Shown: piece by piece, positions 32,669 through 40,915 of the stretch
How the letters are laid out: each line of letters opens with the position of its first letter
Position numbering within the stretch: the stretch's first letter is position 1
Source: Lachnospiraceae bacterium JLR.KK008
Lineage (GTDB): Bacteria > Bacillota > Clostridia > Lachnospirales > Lachnospiraceae
DNA: 64,000 bases
Assembly: GCA_037015955.1 (NCBI GenBank)
Contig: CP143548.1
Span: forward strand, 761,001 to 825,000
Direction of reading: 5' to 3'
Notes under the pieces: generated by a model
Told to the model about the DNA's origin: nothing
Seen by the model: only the letters and a program-made list of their open reading frames with translations
Databases searched by the model: none
Position numbers and translations under genes: made by a program

Positions 32669-32731
32669 GTTATGCTGAATAAGCGGGTATTGTCTGTTCC
32701 GCGCCTGCCTGGGAGGTCATATGTTCGGGTG

Positions 32732-32760
32732 TTGACAAATACATATGCAGGTGTTATATT
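32732..32760 (+). promoter_or_regulatory. Sigma-A promoter of the NlpC/P60 gene
   Basis: TTGACA, 17-base spacer, TATATT; the leader is about 90 bases. Confidence 0.75.
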
Positions 32761-32856
32761 TATGTAAGAACTTAACAATTTCGTAACAAATTTAATATAT
32801 TGGAAACAGTAAACAGAAAGTGGCTTACGGAAACGACTTAATGTTTGGAGGACAAT

Positions 32857-34245
32857 ATGAAACATAATAATATGAAATTTGCTGCATATGCTTTGGTTGG
32901 TGTGATCGCTGTCGGCAGTATCTCAGTAAGCGTGGACGCTACCGGAGTTTCTTCTCTTCTCCCGGCCGCAGGGCTTACCCTGACGATGGAAGAGGGAAGT
33001 GCCCAGGAGGAAGTGAGAGCGTCTACCAAGAGCAAGACAGATAATAAAGAAAGAGAGAAAGAGAAGGAGAATAAAGAAAAGAAGGAAGAAAAAGAGGAAA
33101 ACTCCACCAAATCTTTGAAACGGGATATAGGCGTAAAAGACAGTGATGAAGAGATCAAACCTGTGGAAACTGCTGCTGTTTCCGTAGATAAACAGCAGAA
33201 TAAGGAGGAGCAGGAAGACGATCAGGAGCATGACAGGGAAGAGGAAAAAGCAGAAGAAGAGAAAGAGTTTTCCAAACTTGTGATTGCGAAAGTAAACGAT
33301 TATGTAAATGTAAGAAGCGTACCGAGTGAAGACGGAGAGATCGTGGGCAAGCTCTATGACAAGTCCGTGGGAAACTTTATTTTTGAAAACAACGGCTGGT
33401 ATAAGATCACTTCTGGAAATGTGACAGGTTATGTCAAAGCCGAGTACTGTGTGACCGGTGAGGAGGCGGTAGCGCTTGCCAAAGAAGTGGGAACAAGAGT
33501 GGCAACGGTTACGACGACCACGCTGAAAGTAAGAGAATCCGAAGGTATGGACGCACCGGTTCTCGGACTTGTCCCGATCGACGAGGAACTGTCCGTAATC
33601 GAAGAGCTGGACGGATGGGTAAAGGTAGATATTGAAGAAGGATACGGATTTGTATCTTCCGAATATGTATCACTTCGTACCGACTTCGTGAAAGCAGAGT
33701 CGAAAGAAGAAGAGGAAGCAAGATTACGGAAGGAAGAGGAAGCGAAGCAGGCGGCCAAAGAGGCGGCAAGGAAAGCCGAGGAAAAGGTGGCCAAAGACAG
33801 AGCAGCAAAGGAAGCGGCTGCGGCACAGAAGAACAATAACGGCGGCTCTCAGGAACAGCAGGCGGCAAAACCGGCACCGGCTCCTGCAAGCGGTGGAAGC
33901 GGACTTGGAAATGCAGTCGTTGATTATGCAATGCAGTTTGTCGGCAACCCTTATGTGTATGGAGGCACCAGCCTGACGAACGGAGCTGACTGTTCAGGAT
34001 TTGTTATGAGCGTATACAAGAACTTTGGGGTCTCTCTCCCTCATTCTTCATCTGCTGACAGAAGTCAGGGTTATGATGTGGGAGGCCTTGAAAATGCACA
34101 GCCAGGCGACCTCGTATGCTATTCAGGCCATGTCGGCATCTATGCGGGCAACGGACAGATCGTTCATGCAAGTACGAGCAAGACAGGAATCATCGTCTCT
34201 AACGCAAATTATCGTAACGTGCTTGCGGTAAGAAGAATTTTCTAA
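32857..34245 (+). CDS. Secreted SH3-NlpC/P60 (C40) peptidoglycan hydrolase
   Basis: 462 residues: signal peptide, a long highly charged linker (about 50-140, mostly Lys and Glu), two bacterial SH3 domains (VNDYVNVRSVPSEDGEIVGK and TTTTLKVRESEGMDAPVLGL), a second Glu/Lys/Ala coiled stretch, a Pro/Ala/Gly hinge and a C-terminal NlpC/P60 domain. Catalytic Cys is about 379 (NGADCSGFVMS), His about 425 (SGHVGIYAG) and His about 437 (IVHAST). It should cut peptide stems in the wall during growth or separation. The start at 32857 follows TTTGGAGGACAAT. Confidence 0.92.
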   Translation: MKHNNMKFAAYALVGVIAVGSISVSVDATGVSSLLPAAGLTLTMEEGSAQEEVRASTKSKTDNKEREKEKENKEKKEEKEENSTKSLKRDIGVKDSDEEIKPVETAAVSVDKQQNKEEQEDDQEHDREEEKAEEEKEFSKLVIAKVNDYVNVRSVPSEDGEIVGKLYDKSVGNFIFENNGWYKITSGNVTGYVKAEYCVTGEEAVALAKEVGTRVATVTTTTLKVRESEGMDAPVLGLVPIDEELSVIEELDGWVKVDIEEGYGFVSSEYVSLRTDFVKAESKEEEEARLRKEEEAKQAAKEAARKAEEKVAKDRAAKEAAAAQKNNNGGSQEQQAAKPAPAPASGGSGLGNAVVDYAMQFVGNPYVYGGTSLTNGADCSGFVMSVYKNFGVSLPHSSSADRSQGYDVGGLENAQPGDLVCYSGHVGIYAGNGQIVHASTSKTGIIVSNANYRNVLAVRRIF

Positions 34246-34313
34246 TACGAAGCCGCAGAGAAATGCAACCAGACAATGAGCAGATCAATATCAGACAGGA
34301 AAAAATAAGTGTG

Positions 34314-34347
34314 AAATGCCCCGGACATTGTGTTCCGGGGCATTTTT
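34314..34347 (+). terminator. Terminator of the NlpC/P60 gene
   Basis: AAATGCCCCGGA, loop, TCCGGGGCATTTTT. Confidence 0.88.
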
Positions 34348-34498
34348 GACGGGAAGCGGAAAAGCTCATCCGTCTGGGAACTTTCAGAAATTATAAAATA
34401 TATAAAATTTGCTTGACATAGAGAGAAATGTGCGAAATGCACAAAGATCGGAAACAATTATCCGAACCAGCTTGAAATCATAAAGATTGCCTGAAAAG

Positions 34499-34568
34499 TT
34501 ATCCACAATTTAAATCGCGCAAAATGCGGGAAAACGACTTATACACCGAATTGTCCACATTATCCACA
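34499..34568 (+). promoter_or_regulatory. Cluster of DnaA-box-like sequences
   Basis: TTATCCACA at 34499-34507, TTGTCCACA at 34551-34559 and TTATCCACA at 34560-34568, all on the plus strand, with a near box TTATACACC at 34539-34547. They lie in a 557-base, AT-rich gap with no gene between the NlpC/P60 gene and hpf. dnaA, dnaN and gyrase genes are not in the window, so this is not obviously oriC. Confidence 0.55.
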
Positions 34569-34717
34569 AAGAAGAGCGGAGACAAAGTTCCCTGCCTGTA
34601 TAAAAATAGAAACGAATGTTTTGTATATATGTCATAAAAACAAGAAATATGTCGAACGGTAGGAAAAAACAAAGTGTGAGAATATTTCACTAAATAGACA
34701 GATAATTCTGTCAAGTA

Positions 34718-34746
34718 TTGCAAAGAACGCTTCCGTTTGGTAAAAT
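34718..34746 (+). promoter_or_regulatory. Sigma-A promoter of hpf
   Basis: TTGCAA, 17-base spacer, TAAAAT, about 57 bases before the ATG. Confidence 0.65.
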
Positions 34747-34802
34747 ATAACTGTTATAACGATCGGAAACCGCAAAGAAAAACGATAAAGGGGGACGACA
34801 CC

Positions 34803-35330
34803 ATGAGAATGATTATCAGCGGAAAAAATATTGAGGTGACAGAAGGCCTGAAAACGGCTGTAGAGGATAAAATCGGAAAATTAGAGAAATATTTCACACC
34901 GGAGACGGAAGCGCAGGTTACACTCAGCGTGGAGAAGGACAGGCAGAAGATAGAAGTGACGATTCCTGTGAAAGGAAATATTATCCGTTCCGAGCAGGTC
35001 AGCAGCGATATGTATGTGTCGATTGATCTGGTGGAAGAGGTCATTGAGAGGCAGTTAAAGAAGTATAAAAATAAGCTGGTGGACCAGAAGCAGGCATCCA
35101 GCTTTTTCAAGCAGGAGTACATTGAGAAGGACTTTATGGATGAAGAGGAAGTGAAGATCATCCGTACGAAGAAGTTTGATATTAAGCCCATGTATCCGGA
35201 AGATGCCTGCGTGCAGATGGAATTGCTCGGACATAATTTCTATGTATTTTACAATGCGGAGACAGAACAGGTCAATGTCGTCTACAAGAGAAAGGGCAAC
35301 ACCTATGGCCTGATCGAACCGGAAATCTGA
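34803..35330 (+). CDS. hpf: Long-form ribosome hibernation promoting factor
   Basis: 175 residues. The N-terminal domain (MRMIISGKNIEVTEGLKTAV; basic residues KYFTPETEAQVTLSVEKDRQ) binds the 30S decoding site, and the C-terminal domain (about 118-175, KKFDIKPMYPEDACVQMELL then GHNFYVFYNAETEQVNVVY) dimerises to link two ribosomes into 100S particles in stationary phase. The start at 34803 is supported by AAAGGGGGACGACACC. It stands alone with its own promoter; the usual neighbour secA is not here. Confidence 0.94.
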   Translation: MRMIISGKNIEVTEGLKTAVEDKIGKLEKYFTPETEAQVTLSVEKDRQKIEVTIPVKGNIIRSEQVSSDMYVSIDLVEEVIERQLKKYKNKLVDQKQASSFFKQEYIEKDFMDEEEVKIIRTKKFDIKPMYPEDACVQMELLGHNFYVFYNAETEQVNVVYKRKGNTYGLIEPEI

Positions 35331-35377
35331 AATAAACCGTATTAAAATGACAGATAGCAGCAGATGAAAGGAAAAGC

Positions 35378-35445
35378 ACAGCAGCTTATGGACCTACCGG
35401 CCGGATTGGAAATGTATGCAGCCGTTCCAGAAGCTGCTGTTTTTT
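35378..35445. terminator. Wide-loop terminator between convergent genes
   Basis: ACAGCAGCTT (35378-35387) and AAGCTGCTGT (35431-35440) followed by TTTTT. The 43-base loop holds the last codons of the minus-strand gene. Confidence 0.6.
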
Positions 35446-36300
35446 GTTCATGTCACTTTCCAGAGGGCCGAATACTTCCCGGGCCGCGCCGTCTGCGCAG
35501 GCAGCGATCCAGGCGAAGGGGTTAAACAGTCCCCTGGCTTTCCAGGAAACGGAAGGGGAGATCTGCATATTTTCATTCTCATTGATGGAATAGTCTCCTG
35601 CTTCATAACATTCCGCTTTTTCTTCAAAACTGGCGGTCAGATAGCGTACGGCGCCTTCCAGGTCATAATCTGTCGGATAGATGTCCGGGAAGGAGAAGGC
35701 CATAAACTGTGCCTGGATATGCTCTGTCAGGCGCAGTCCCATAGCGACGCGGTATGTGAGACTGTCATCCGCGCCATAGTCCGCAAGAGGCATTTCATAC
35801 AGGAATGAGTAGAGATAGAGATCTTCGCCATGTACCTGATAGTGTGAGAAGGTAAGTTCCGATACACGGTCCCCATAATTGGTATCCACATAATCCCGGA
35901 TCGTCTGCTGGCAAGTCTCCCAGTCCTCAGTTGTATGTACAATATCGGCCTCCTTGTCCTGGATGAGACAGGCGATGTCGCACAGCTCGCTCTGATAAAC
36001 GACAGCGTTGGCCCAGACATCATCCTGTTCCCAAAGTCCGTAATACCAGTTTCCGGCCGGACAGTCGAAACTGTAGGCCGGTGTCTGCAGATAGGAATTC
36101 TCATTGACCTTCTCAAGATACCCTTTGCGGCCGCCGACTTCTGTGATCGGTATGACAGTATCCGTATGCGGCGTCGTCTTATAGATGATCGGGCTGACCG
36201 GCTCTGCCGGTTCTTTCGCCTGTGTTTCCATGCGGGATAAGCCGGCCGATAAGAGCAGACAGCCTCCCGTCAAGATCAGTATTCTTCGTAATACATCCAT
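35386..36300 (-). CDS. Secreted protein of unknown function
   Basis: 304 residues. N-terminal signal sequence (MDVLRRILILTGGCLLLSAG) and then a mature acidic domain rich in Tyr, Asp and Trp (FDCPAGNWYYGLWEQDDVWA). No known motif is recognised. The start at 36300 follows AAGGAGGCATCAAT and lies 25 bases inside the end of the upstream gene, so the two are coupled. It is the third gene of a minus-strand set with an inositol-phosphatase-family protein and a DUF3298-like membrane protein. Confidence 0.6.
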   Translation of the reverse strand: MDVLRRILILTGGCLLLSAGLSRMETQAKEPAEPVSPIIYKTTPHTDTVIPITEVGGRKGYLEKVNENSYLQTPAYSFDCPAGNWYYGLWEQDDVWANAVVYQSELCDIACLIQDKEADIVHTTEDWETCQQTIRDYVDTNYGDRVSELTFSHYQVHGEDLYLYSFLYEMPLADYGADDSLTYRVAMGLRLTEHIQAQFMAFSFPDIYPTDYDLEGAVRYLTASFEEKAECYEAGDYSINENENMQISPSVSWKARGLFNPFAWIAACADGAAREVFGPLESDMNKKQQLLERLHTFPIRPVGP

Positions 36301-37265
36301 ATTGATGCCTCCTTGCCAAGCCATAGATTTGTCTCCCGCTCCTCACAGGGGATCACAGTTCCTGTACTTTCCGATTTTTCATATTGCTGCCAGAATTTGC
36401 TGTCTGTCCGCCAGGGTTCCAGATCACGGACATTGATAAAGGCGCGGAAGGTTGAATTTTCCTGAGGCCCGCTGAACATGATCTGTTCAATCGTAGGGTC
36501 GAGAGAGATACCGATGACGAAATCATTATTTTCTGTCACATAGAAAAATGGCCGGAATTCATAGAACTCCTGCAGTTCCTCGTCTTCATTGAGAAACCAT
36601 GAGAGAAGGATGCGTGTACTCTCATCATCAGAAGCGGACAGCCCGTAGGAAGGGTCTGCTTTTCGCTGCCACAGTCTGATAAAATCTTCGTCGATCCGGA
36701 AAATATCCGATAACTCGTAGGTTTCTCCTGTCGTCAGATCGAGGTTAAGTGTACGCTGTGTATATTTGGTGAGATAAACAGGATTGCCTGCGCAGTAGAG
36801 CTCCTGGTAATTGATACTCAGCAGATACTGGCTGTGGAACGTTGCATCGCAGCTTACATCGCTGGCGAATATCTGGTAGTCTTCGTCCTGATATGCCCGG
36901 ACTTCTTTGGAAGGATGCAGATGCCAGTAATTCACTCTGTCCATTGCCGTATCATAGAGCAGTGTGTTCAGGGATTCCTGCACGGCGGGGTCAATGCCCT
37001 CGATCTGTGGATATTCCACAGTGACAGTCTCCCAATAGGGGTATTCCTCCGTATACATCTCATAAAATAATTCCTGCCGTATGGTATAATCCTCACAGCC
37101 CTGCCCGGGCAGCATCCGGATCAAAAACCAGGCGATACCGCACATAAGCGCGATAATTGTCAGACCGATCGCCGACGCCAGTGCGATGGCGACGGGCAGG
37201 ATGTTTTCTTTGTTTTTCTGTCCCGGTCCGGGGATATTTTGCTGCATGATTTCTCTTTCGTCCAT
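36276..37265 (-). CDS. Membrane-anchored DUF4163/DUF3298-like protein
   Basis: 329 residues. One membrane helix (about 24-46, ILPVAIALASAIGLTIIALM) is followed by an extracellular domain in which YPQIEGIDPAVQESLNTLLY looks like DUF4163 and RTLNLDLTTGETYELSDIF like DUF3298. This pair is also found in RsiV and PdaC, where the domain binds or senses muramyl polymers or lysozyme. No sigma factor gene adjoins, so anti-sigma function is unlikely unless the N-terminal 20 residues serve it. AAAGGAATCGAT precedes the ATG. Confidence 0.65.
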   Translation of the reverse strand: MDEREIMQQNIPGPGQKNKENILPVAIALASAIGLTIIALMCGIAWFLIRMLPGQGCEDYTIRQELFYEMYTEEYPYWETVTVEYPQIEGIDPAVQESLNTLLYDTAMDRVNYWHLHPSKEVRAYQDEDYQIFASDVSCDATFHSQYLLSINYQELYCAGNPVYLTKYTQRTLNLDLTTGETYELSDIFRIDEDFIRLWQRKADPSYGLSASDDESTRILLSWFLNEDEELQEFYEFRPFFYVTENNDFVIGISLDPTIEQIMFSGPQENSTFRAFINVRDLEPWRTDSKFWQQYEKSESTGTVIPCEERETNLWLGKEASIWMYYEEY

Positions 37266-37287
37266 ATCGATTCCTTTCGTATGCTTC

Positions 37288-38103
37288 TCAGACGGTCTCC
37301 TGTGATTTCCCTGCGATCTTCTGCAAGCACTCAAATACGGTCTTTCCGCCGGCGATGATGCCGGATTTTTTGCGACAGTCCAGGGTCTCGTGTTCGATCG
37401 GGGCGATCAGCCCTCCGGCCTCCCGGAGGATAACAGCGGCGCCGGCGTAATCCCACGGACAGAGCCGGTATTCGAAAAAGCCGTCGCATTTGCCGCAGGC
37501 TGTGTAGCACAGTTCCAGTGCGGCTGAGCCGAATCGGCGAAAGTCCCCGCACAGGGGAAGCAGGGCAGTGATCATGTGGAGGTATTTTTCATGGAGCTCT
37601 TCATAATAGAGGGAAGTGCCGGCACAGATAATAGCGTTTGCCAGAGGTTTTTCGGAGACGTGGATCGGTTTATCATTGAGAAAAGCGCCCTGTCCGCTGA
37701 CTGCCGTATACAACTCATCGAGAAAGGGATTGCAGACGATGCCTGTCAGTCCGATTGTTTTGTAATAGAGACCGATGGAGATGGCGGACTGTCTGTTGCC
37801 GGAGATAAAATTCTGTGTCCCGTCGATCGGGTCGATGATCCACGTAAAGTCCGCAAGAGAGGCAGGGGCGTCGCTCTCCTCCAGCAGGAAAGAGGCACCG
37901 GGCAGCAGAGGCGTCAGCTCTGTCACGAGCATCTCCTGCACTTTCAGGTCCATATCAGTGACGAAATTGGCATGTCCCGTTTTTTGAGAGACAGAGGAGA
38001 TGGCGGTTTTCGCCAGATAATTTCCGGTCTTCTTTGCAATTTCTTTCGCCCTGTCGGCGATCTGTTCCAGTTCCCGTTCGGAAAGAGGGATTTCCTTTGT
38101 CAT
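37288..38103 (-). CDS. Inositol monophosphatase family protein
   Basis: 271 residues of the Mg2+-dependent, Li+-sensitive phosphatase superfamily. Metal motifs are LLEESD (near 72-77), the signature WIIDPIDGTQNFISGN and the C-terminal CPWDYAGAAVILREAGG. Substrates across the family include inositol-1-phosphate, fructose-1,6-bisphosphate, PAP and NADP; the sequence alone does not choose. The start at 38103 follows CAGGAGGACGCT. It is the first gene of the minus-strand set. Confidence 0.88.
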   Translation of the reverse strand: MTKEIPLSERELEQIADRAKEIAKKTGNYLAKTAISSVSQKTGHANFVTDMDLKVQEMLVTELTPLLPGASFLLEESDAPASLADFTWIIDPIDGTQNFISGNRQSAISIGLYYKTIGLTGIVCNPFLDELYTAVSGQGAFLNDKPIHVSEKPLANAIICAGTSLYYEELHEKYLHMITALLPLCGDFRRFGSAALELCYTACGKCDGFFEYRLCPWDYAGAAVILREAGGLIAPIEHETLDCRKKSGIIAGGKTVFECLQKIAGKSQETV

Positions 38104-38257
38104 AGCGTCCTCCTGTCGTTGTGTCTGGTTTATTGTATACATTCTATTGTACAAACGGTGAGTTCCGAAGTCAATGCACAGTCCGCTCTTTTGCGTGTTC
38201 CTGCGGTTCTTTCTTTTTGTGGTATTTCATATATTATGAGGAAGGCATAGAGGCGGA

Positions 38258-39388
38258 ATGGACGCCATACCCACTAAGGTACGGCGCTGCGATACTATGA
38301 AATATCTGAAATATGTAAAATGTGCGATCGTGGCGGAATGTGTGCTGCTGACATGTATGGGTTTTTTTATGTGTGCGGAGAAAGACACGGCGCTGCCTGC
38401 GGCGGCCACGGAAGGAACCGGGCGGGGCTCTGACACTGCGGATGAGGGAAAAGAGACGCAGGAGAACGAAGACTATATCAAATGGGTGGAGTTTCATGCG
38501 ACCGAGGAAATTCTCAGCGCCGCATACCGGCTGGATGTGGAAAGTTACGGTGAGAAAGTACATCTGAGCTGGATTGATCTGCTCGCCTACGTGGCGGCGA
38601 AACATGGCGGACAGTTTCCGGGCGGCTGTGTCAGGGAGATGGAGCAGACTGCGGAGAAGCTGCGCAGCAGGGAGACGACGATCGAAGAACTGACGCAGGA
38701 TATGCAGTATTTTTCTTATTATCAAAAGGCATATTCGGCCATTCTCGGCGGCTTCGTCGGAGAATATCAAATACAGAAAAAAAGAGAGGACGGCAGGCTC
38801 TACTGGGAGAACTGTTACGGCCTCAAAGCCTTTTCTCCGGTGGCCAGGGGATTCTATTATGAAGATTACGATGACTTTGGCGCTTCCAGGAGCTATGGAT
38901 ATGCCAGGCCGCATCTGGGTCATGATATGATGGGACAGATCGGGACGCCGATCATTGCCGTGGAATCCGGTTATGTGGAGGCGCTTGGCTGGAACCGGTA
39001 CGGTGGCTGGCGGATCGGCATCCGAAGTTTCGACAAAAAACGATATTATTACTATGCACATCTGCGCCAGAATTTTCCTTATAACAAAGAGCTGAAGGAA
39101 GGCAGTGTCGTCACGGCCGGAGATGTGATCGGCTATATGGGACATACGGGCTACAGTGATACGGAAAACGTCAATAATATCAAGACGGTACATCTTCACT
39201 GGGGACTGCAGCTCATCTTTGACGAGTCTCAGAAGGAGGGAAACAATGAGATATGGGTCGACTGTTACCAACTGACAAAATTCCTCTACAAAAACCGGTC
39301 GGAGACGGAAAAGGACGAGGAGACGAAGGAATGGCACCGGGTATGTGATATGAAAGATCCGGCGGTGGAAGCGTTTGTGAAAAAATGA
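38258..39388 (+). CDS. M23-family metallopeptidase (LytM-type), membrane-anchored
   Basis: 363-376 residues. N-terminal hydrophobic segment (VKCAIVAECVLLTCMGFFMC), a low-complexity linker, a helical region, then an M23 endopeptidase domain (about 205-345). Zinc motifs are RPHLGHDMMGQIGTPIIAV, AHLRQ and HLHWGLQL, the last with the two histidines. Such enzymes cut peptidoglycan cross-bridges or act as scaffolds; here the metal ligands are all present. ATG 38258 or 38297 may be the start, and neither has an ideal ribosome binding site. Confidence 0.85.
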   Translation: MDAIPTKVRRCDTMKYLKYVKCAIVAECVLLTCMGFFMCAEKDTALPAAATEGTGRGSDTADEGKETQENEDYIKWVEFHATEEILSAAYRLDVESYGEKVHLSWIDLLAYVAAKHGGQFPGGCVREMEQTAEKLRSRETTIEELTQDMQYFSYYQKAYSAILGGFVGEYQIQKKREDGRLYWENCYGLKAFSPVARGFYYEDYDDFGASRSYGYARPHLGHDMMGQIGTPIIAVESGYVEALGWNRYGGWRIGIRSFDKKRYYYYAHLRQNFPYNKELKEGSVVTAGDVIGYMGHTGYSDTENVNNIKTVHLHWGLQLIFDESQKEGNNEIWVDCYQLTKFLYKNRSETEKDEETKEWHRVCDMKDPAVEAFVKK

Positions 39389-39395
39389 TAAAAGC

Positions 39396-39438
39396 ATGTT
39401 GCATGGGGCGTGATAAGACTGGGAAAATGCAACATTTT
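39396..39438 (+). terminator. Terminator of the M23 peptidase gene
   Basis: ATGTTGCAT, 22-base loop, ATGCAACAT followed by TTT. A -35-like TTGACG begins three bases later (39441), likely for the next gene. Confidence 0.55.
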
Positions 39439-39507
39439 AATTGACGAAATGAAATTTATTTGGTATCGTTATATCGTTACATAAAATTATAAGCGAGGGT
39501 GAAACGA

Positions 39508-40704
39508 ATGAAGACAAAGAAAAAATGGTCCGTAATCGTGGCAGTATTGCTTGTCGTGACAATGCTTGCAGGTTGCGGAGAAACCGTCAAAAAGGAATTT
39601 AAGGCGGAAAACGAAACATTCAGTATTCAGATGGATGAGACCTGGAGTGCGGAGAGCATGGGGGATGACGGCATTCTGGCGATCTTCAGCAAGGATGAGA
39701 CAAGAGGGATCATCGTAGCACAGTTTCCAAAGAATATGGGATATTCCGATATGGAAACGGTAAAGGATTCCGTGGAGACGACCTTTACGATGAACAGTGT
39801 GACTGCTGCGGAGGCACCGGCGTCTATCCCGGGTCTGGAAAATCTTTCAGCGGATATGAGCGGTATCGTACTGGAAGGACAGTCAGAGGAATGCTATACG
39901 GTCTATGGAGAGTCTGAATACGCATATTATTCCTTTATCTACATTGCCAAGAAAGTGTCTGATAAGAAAGTCGGACAGTTCCAGGAAGTGTGTGCTAGTT
40001 TTGTAGAGACAGCACCGGAGATCGAGGATAATTCCCAGGTAGCGGTTACTGACACGATCCGTTGGTTCAATGCTACCTGTGCGGTACTTACAAGCTCAAA
40101 CGGCTGGGACTACAATATATTTGGCGGGCTTCCGGCAAATGACGACAGCAAGGCGATTGAAGTGGAGCTTCTGGATGAATGGTGGGGTGTAACAGACAGG
40201 GCGTCTGCGGACGAGAACATGGACTGGCTGTTGACAGAGGGACACAGAGCGTCCTTCGCAGCGGATGTGGCTTCGGTACCGGAGCAGATCCCCGGCATAG
40301 AAGAAGTACCTGCCGCAGACAGAATTACATGGATCATGGAGAATTATGATGCGGCCCAGGAGGATGCGGAAGCAGTCGTGTACTGGTACAATCTCTATGA
40401 GGAGCAGGGAGACAAGGTGCTCAGCGCATGGGACTACAGCCGTGCGATGTCGCTTCTCGGATACTATTATCTGGCAGGCTACTATACGGAGACAGAGGCT
40501 CTTGACAAATCTCTGGAAGTTGCCGGCACGATTCAGAGTACATTCACTTCCTGGGATGAGTTCATGGAGAGCTACTTTACCGGATATGAATACTGGTCGG
40601 ATGAGGACAGCAGTGACAGACGTGCACTTTATGAGGAAATTAAGGCCGCTTCTGATAGTCCTTACAGCCTGGATTTTGGTATGACACTGGAAAAGAGCTG
40701 GTAA
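39508..40704 (+). CDS. DUF1266-domain lipoprotein
   Basis: 398 residues. Signal with lipobox (VVTMLAGCGE; Cys about 23). The first half (about 25-170) is a PsbP/Mog1-like beta domain (FKAENETFSIQMDETWSAES). The second half matches the DUF1266 pattern: WDYSRAMSLLGYYYLAGYYT, then FTSWDEFMESYFTGYEYWSD, the usual Trp/Arg/Gly signature of that family. No function is known. ATG 39508 follows GAGGGTG; GTG 39499 overlaps that site. It stands alone between terminators. Confidence 0.75.
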   Translation: MKTKKKWSVIVAVLLVVTMLAGCGETVKKEFKAENETFSIQMDETWSAESMGDDGILAIFSKDETRGIIVAQFPKNMGYSDMETVKDSVETTFTMNSVTAAEAPASIPGLENLSADMSGIVLEGQSEECYTVYGESEYAYYSFIYIAKKVSDKKVGQFQEVCASFVETAPEIEDNSQVAVTDTIRWFNATCAVLTSSNGWDYNIFGGLPANDDSKAIEVELLDEWWGVTDRASADENMDWLLTEGHRASFAADVASVPEQIPGIEEVPAADRITWIMENYDAAQEDAEAVVYWYNLYEEQGDKVLSAWDYSRAMSLLGYYYLAGYYTETEALDKSLEVAGTIQSTFTSWDEFMESYFTGYEYWSDEDSSDRRALYEEIKAASDSPYSLDFGMTLEKSW

Positions 40705-40742
40705 ACGGCACAGCTTTTGGTCAATAAAATAGCGACAACTGT

Positions 40743-40778
40743 AACGGAGAATTTCGGAATCGGAATTCTCCGTTTTTT
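40743..40778 (+). terminator. Terminator of the DUF1266 lipoprotein gene
   Basis: AACGGAGAATT, loop, AATTCTCCGTT, TTTT. Confidence 0.9.
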
Positions 40779-40801
40779 CCGCTTTCCTGCCCTGAAAATC
40801 G

Positions 40802-40830
40802 TTGCAAAAAGCCATGCCCTATGATACAAT
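40802..40830 (+). promoter_or_regulatory. Sigma-A promoter of the butyrate operon
   Basis: TTGCAA, 17-base spacer, TACAAT, 86 bases before the thiolase ATG. A perfect inverted repeat lies just after the likely start of transcription. Confidence 0.75.
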
Positions 40831-40840
40831 GAAAACAGCG

Positions 40841-40870
40841 GACAATGATAAAAAAATAACAATCATTGTC
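40841..40870 (+). promoter_or_regulatory. Perfect inverted repeat in the butyrate operon leader
   Basis: GACAATGAT (40841-40849) and ATCATTGTC (40862-40870) with a 12-base A-rich centre. It begins about four bases after the predicted +1, a place where a bound repressor would block transcription. It could also form a hairpin at the mRNA 5' end. Confidence 0.5.
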
Positions 40871-40915
40871 GAGTCCTGACAATCAGGTATTTTATTTCAA
40901 ATGGAGGAAATCAGA

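Noticed and set aside
34250..34802. Chromosomal origin of replication
   Set aside because: DnaA-like boxes exist, but dnaA, dnaN, rpmH or gyrase genes are not beside them and the cluster is small.
40841..40870. Rex operator in the butyrate leader
   Set aside because: The arms and spacing do not match the TTGTGA-type Rex palindrome, so the site is reported without naming a regulator.
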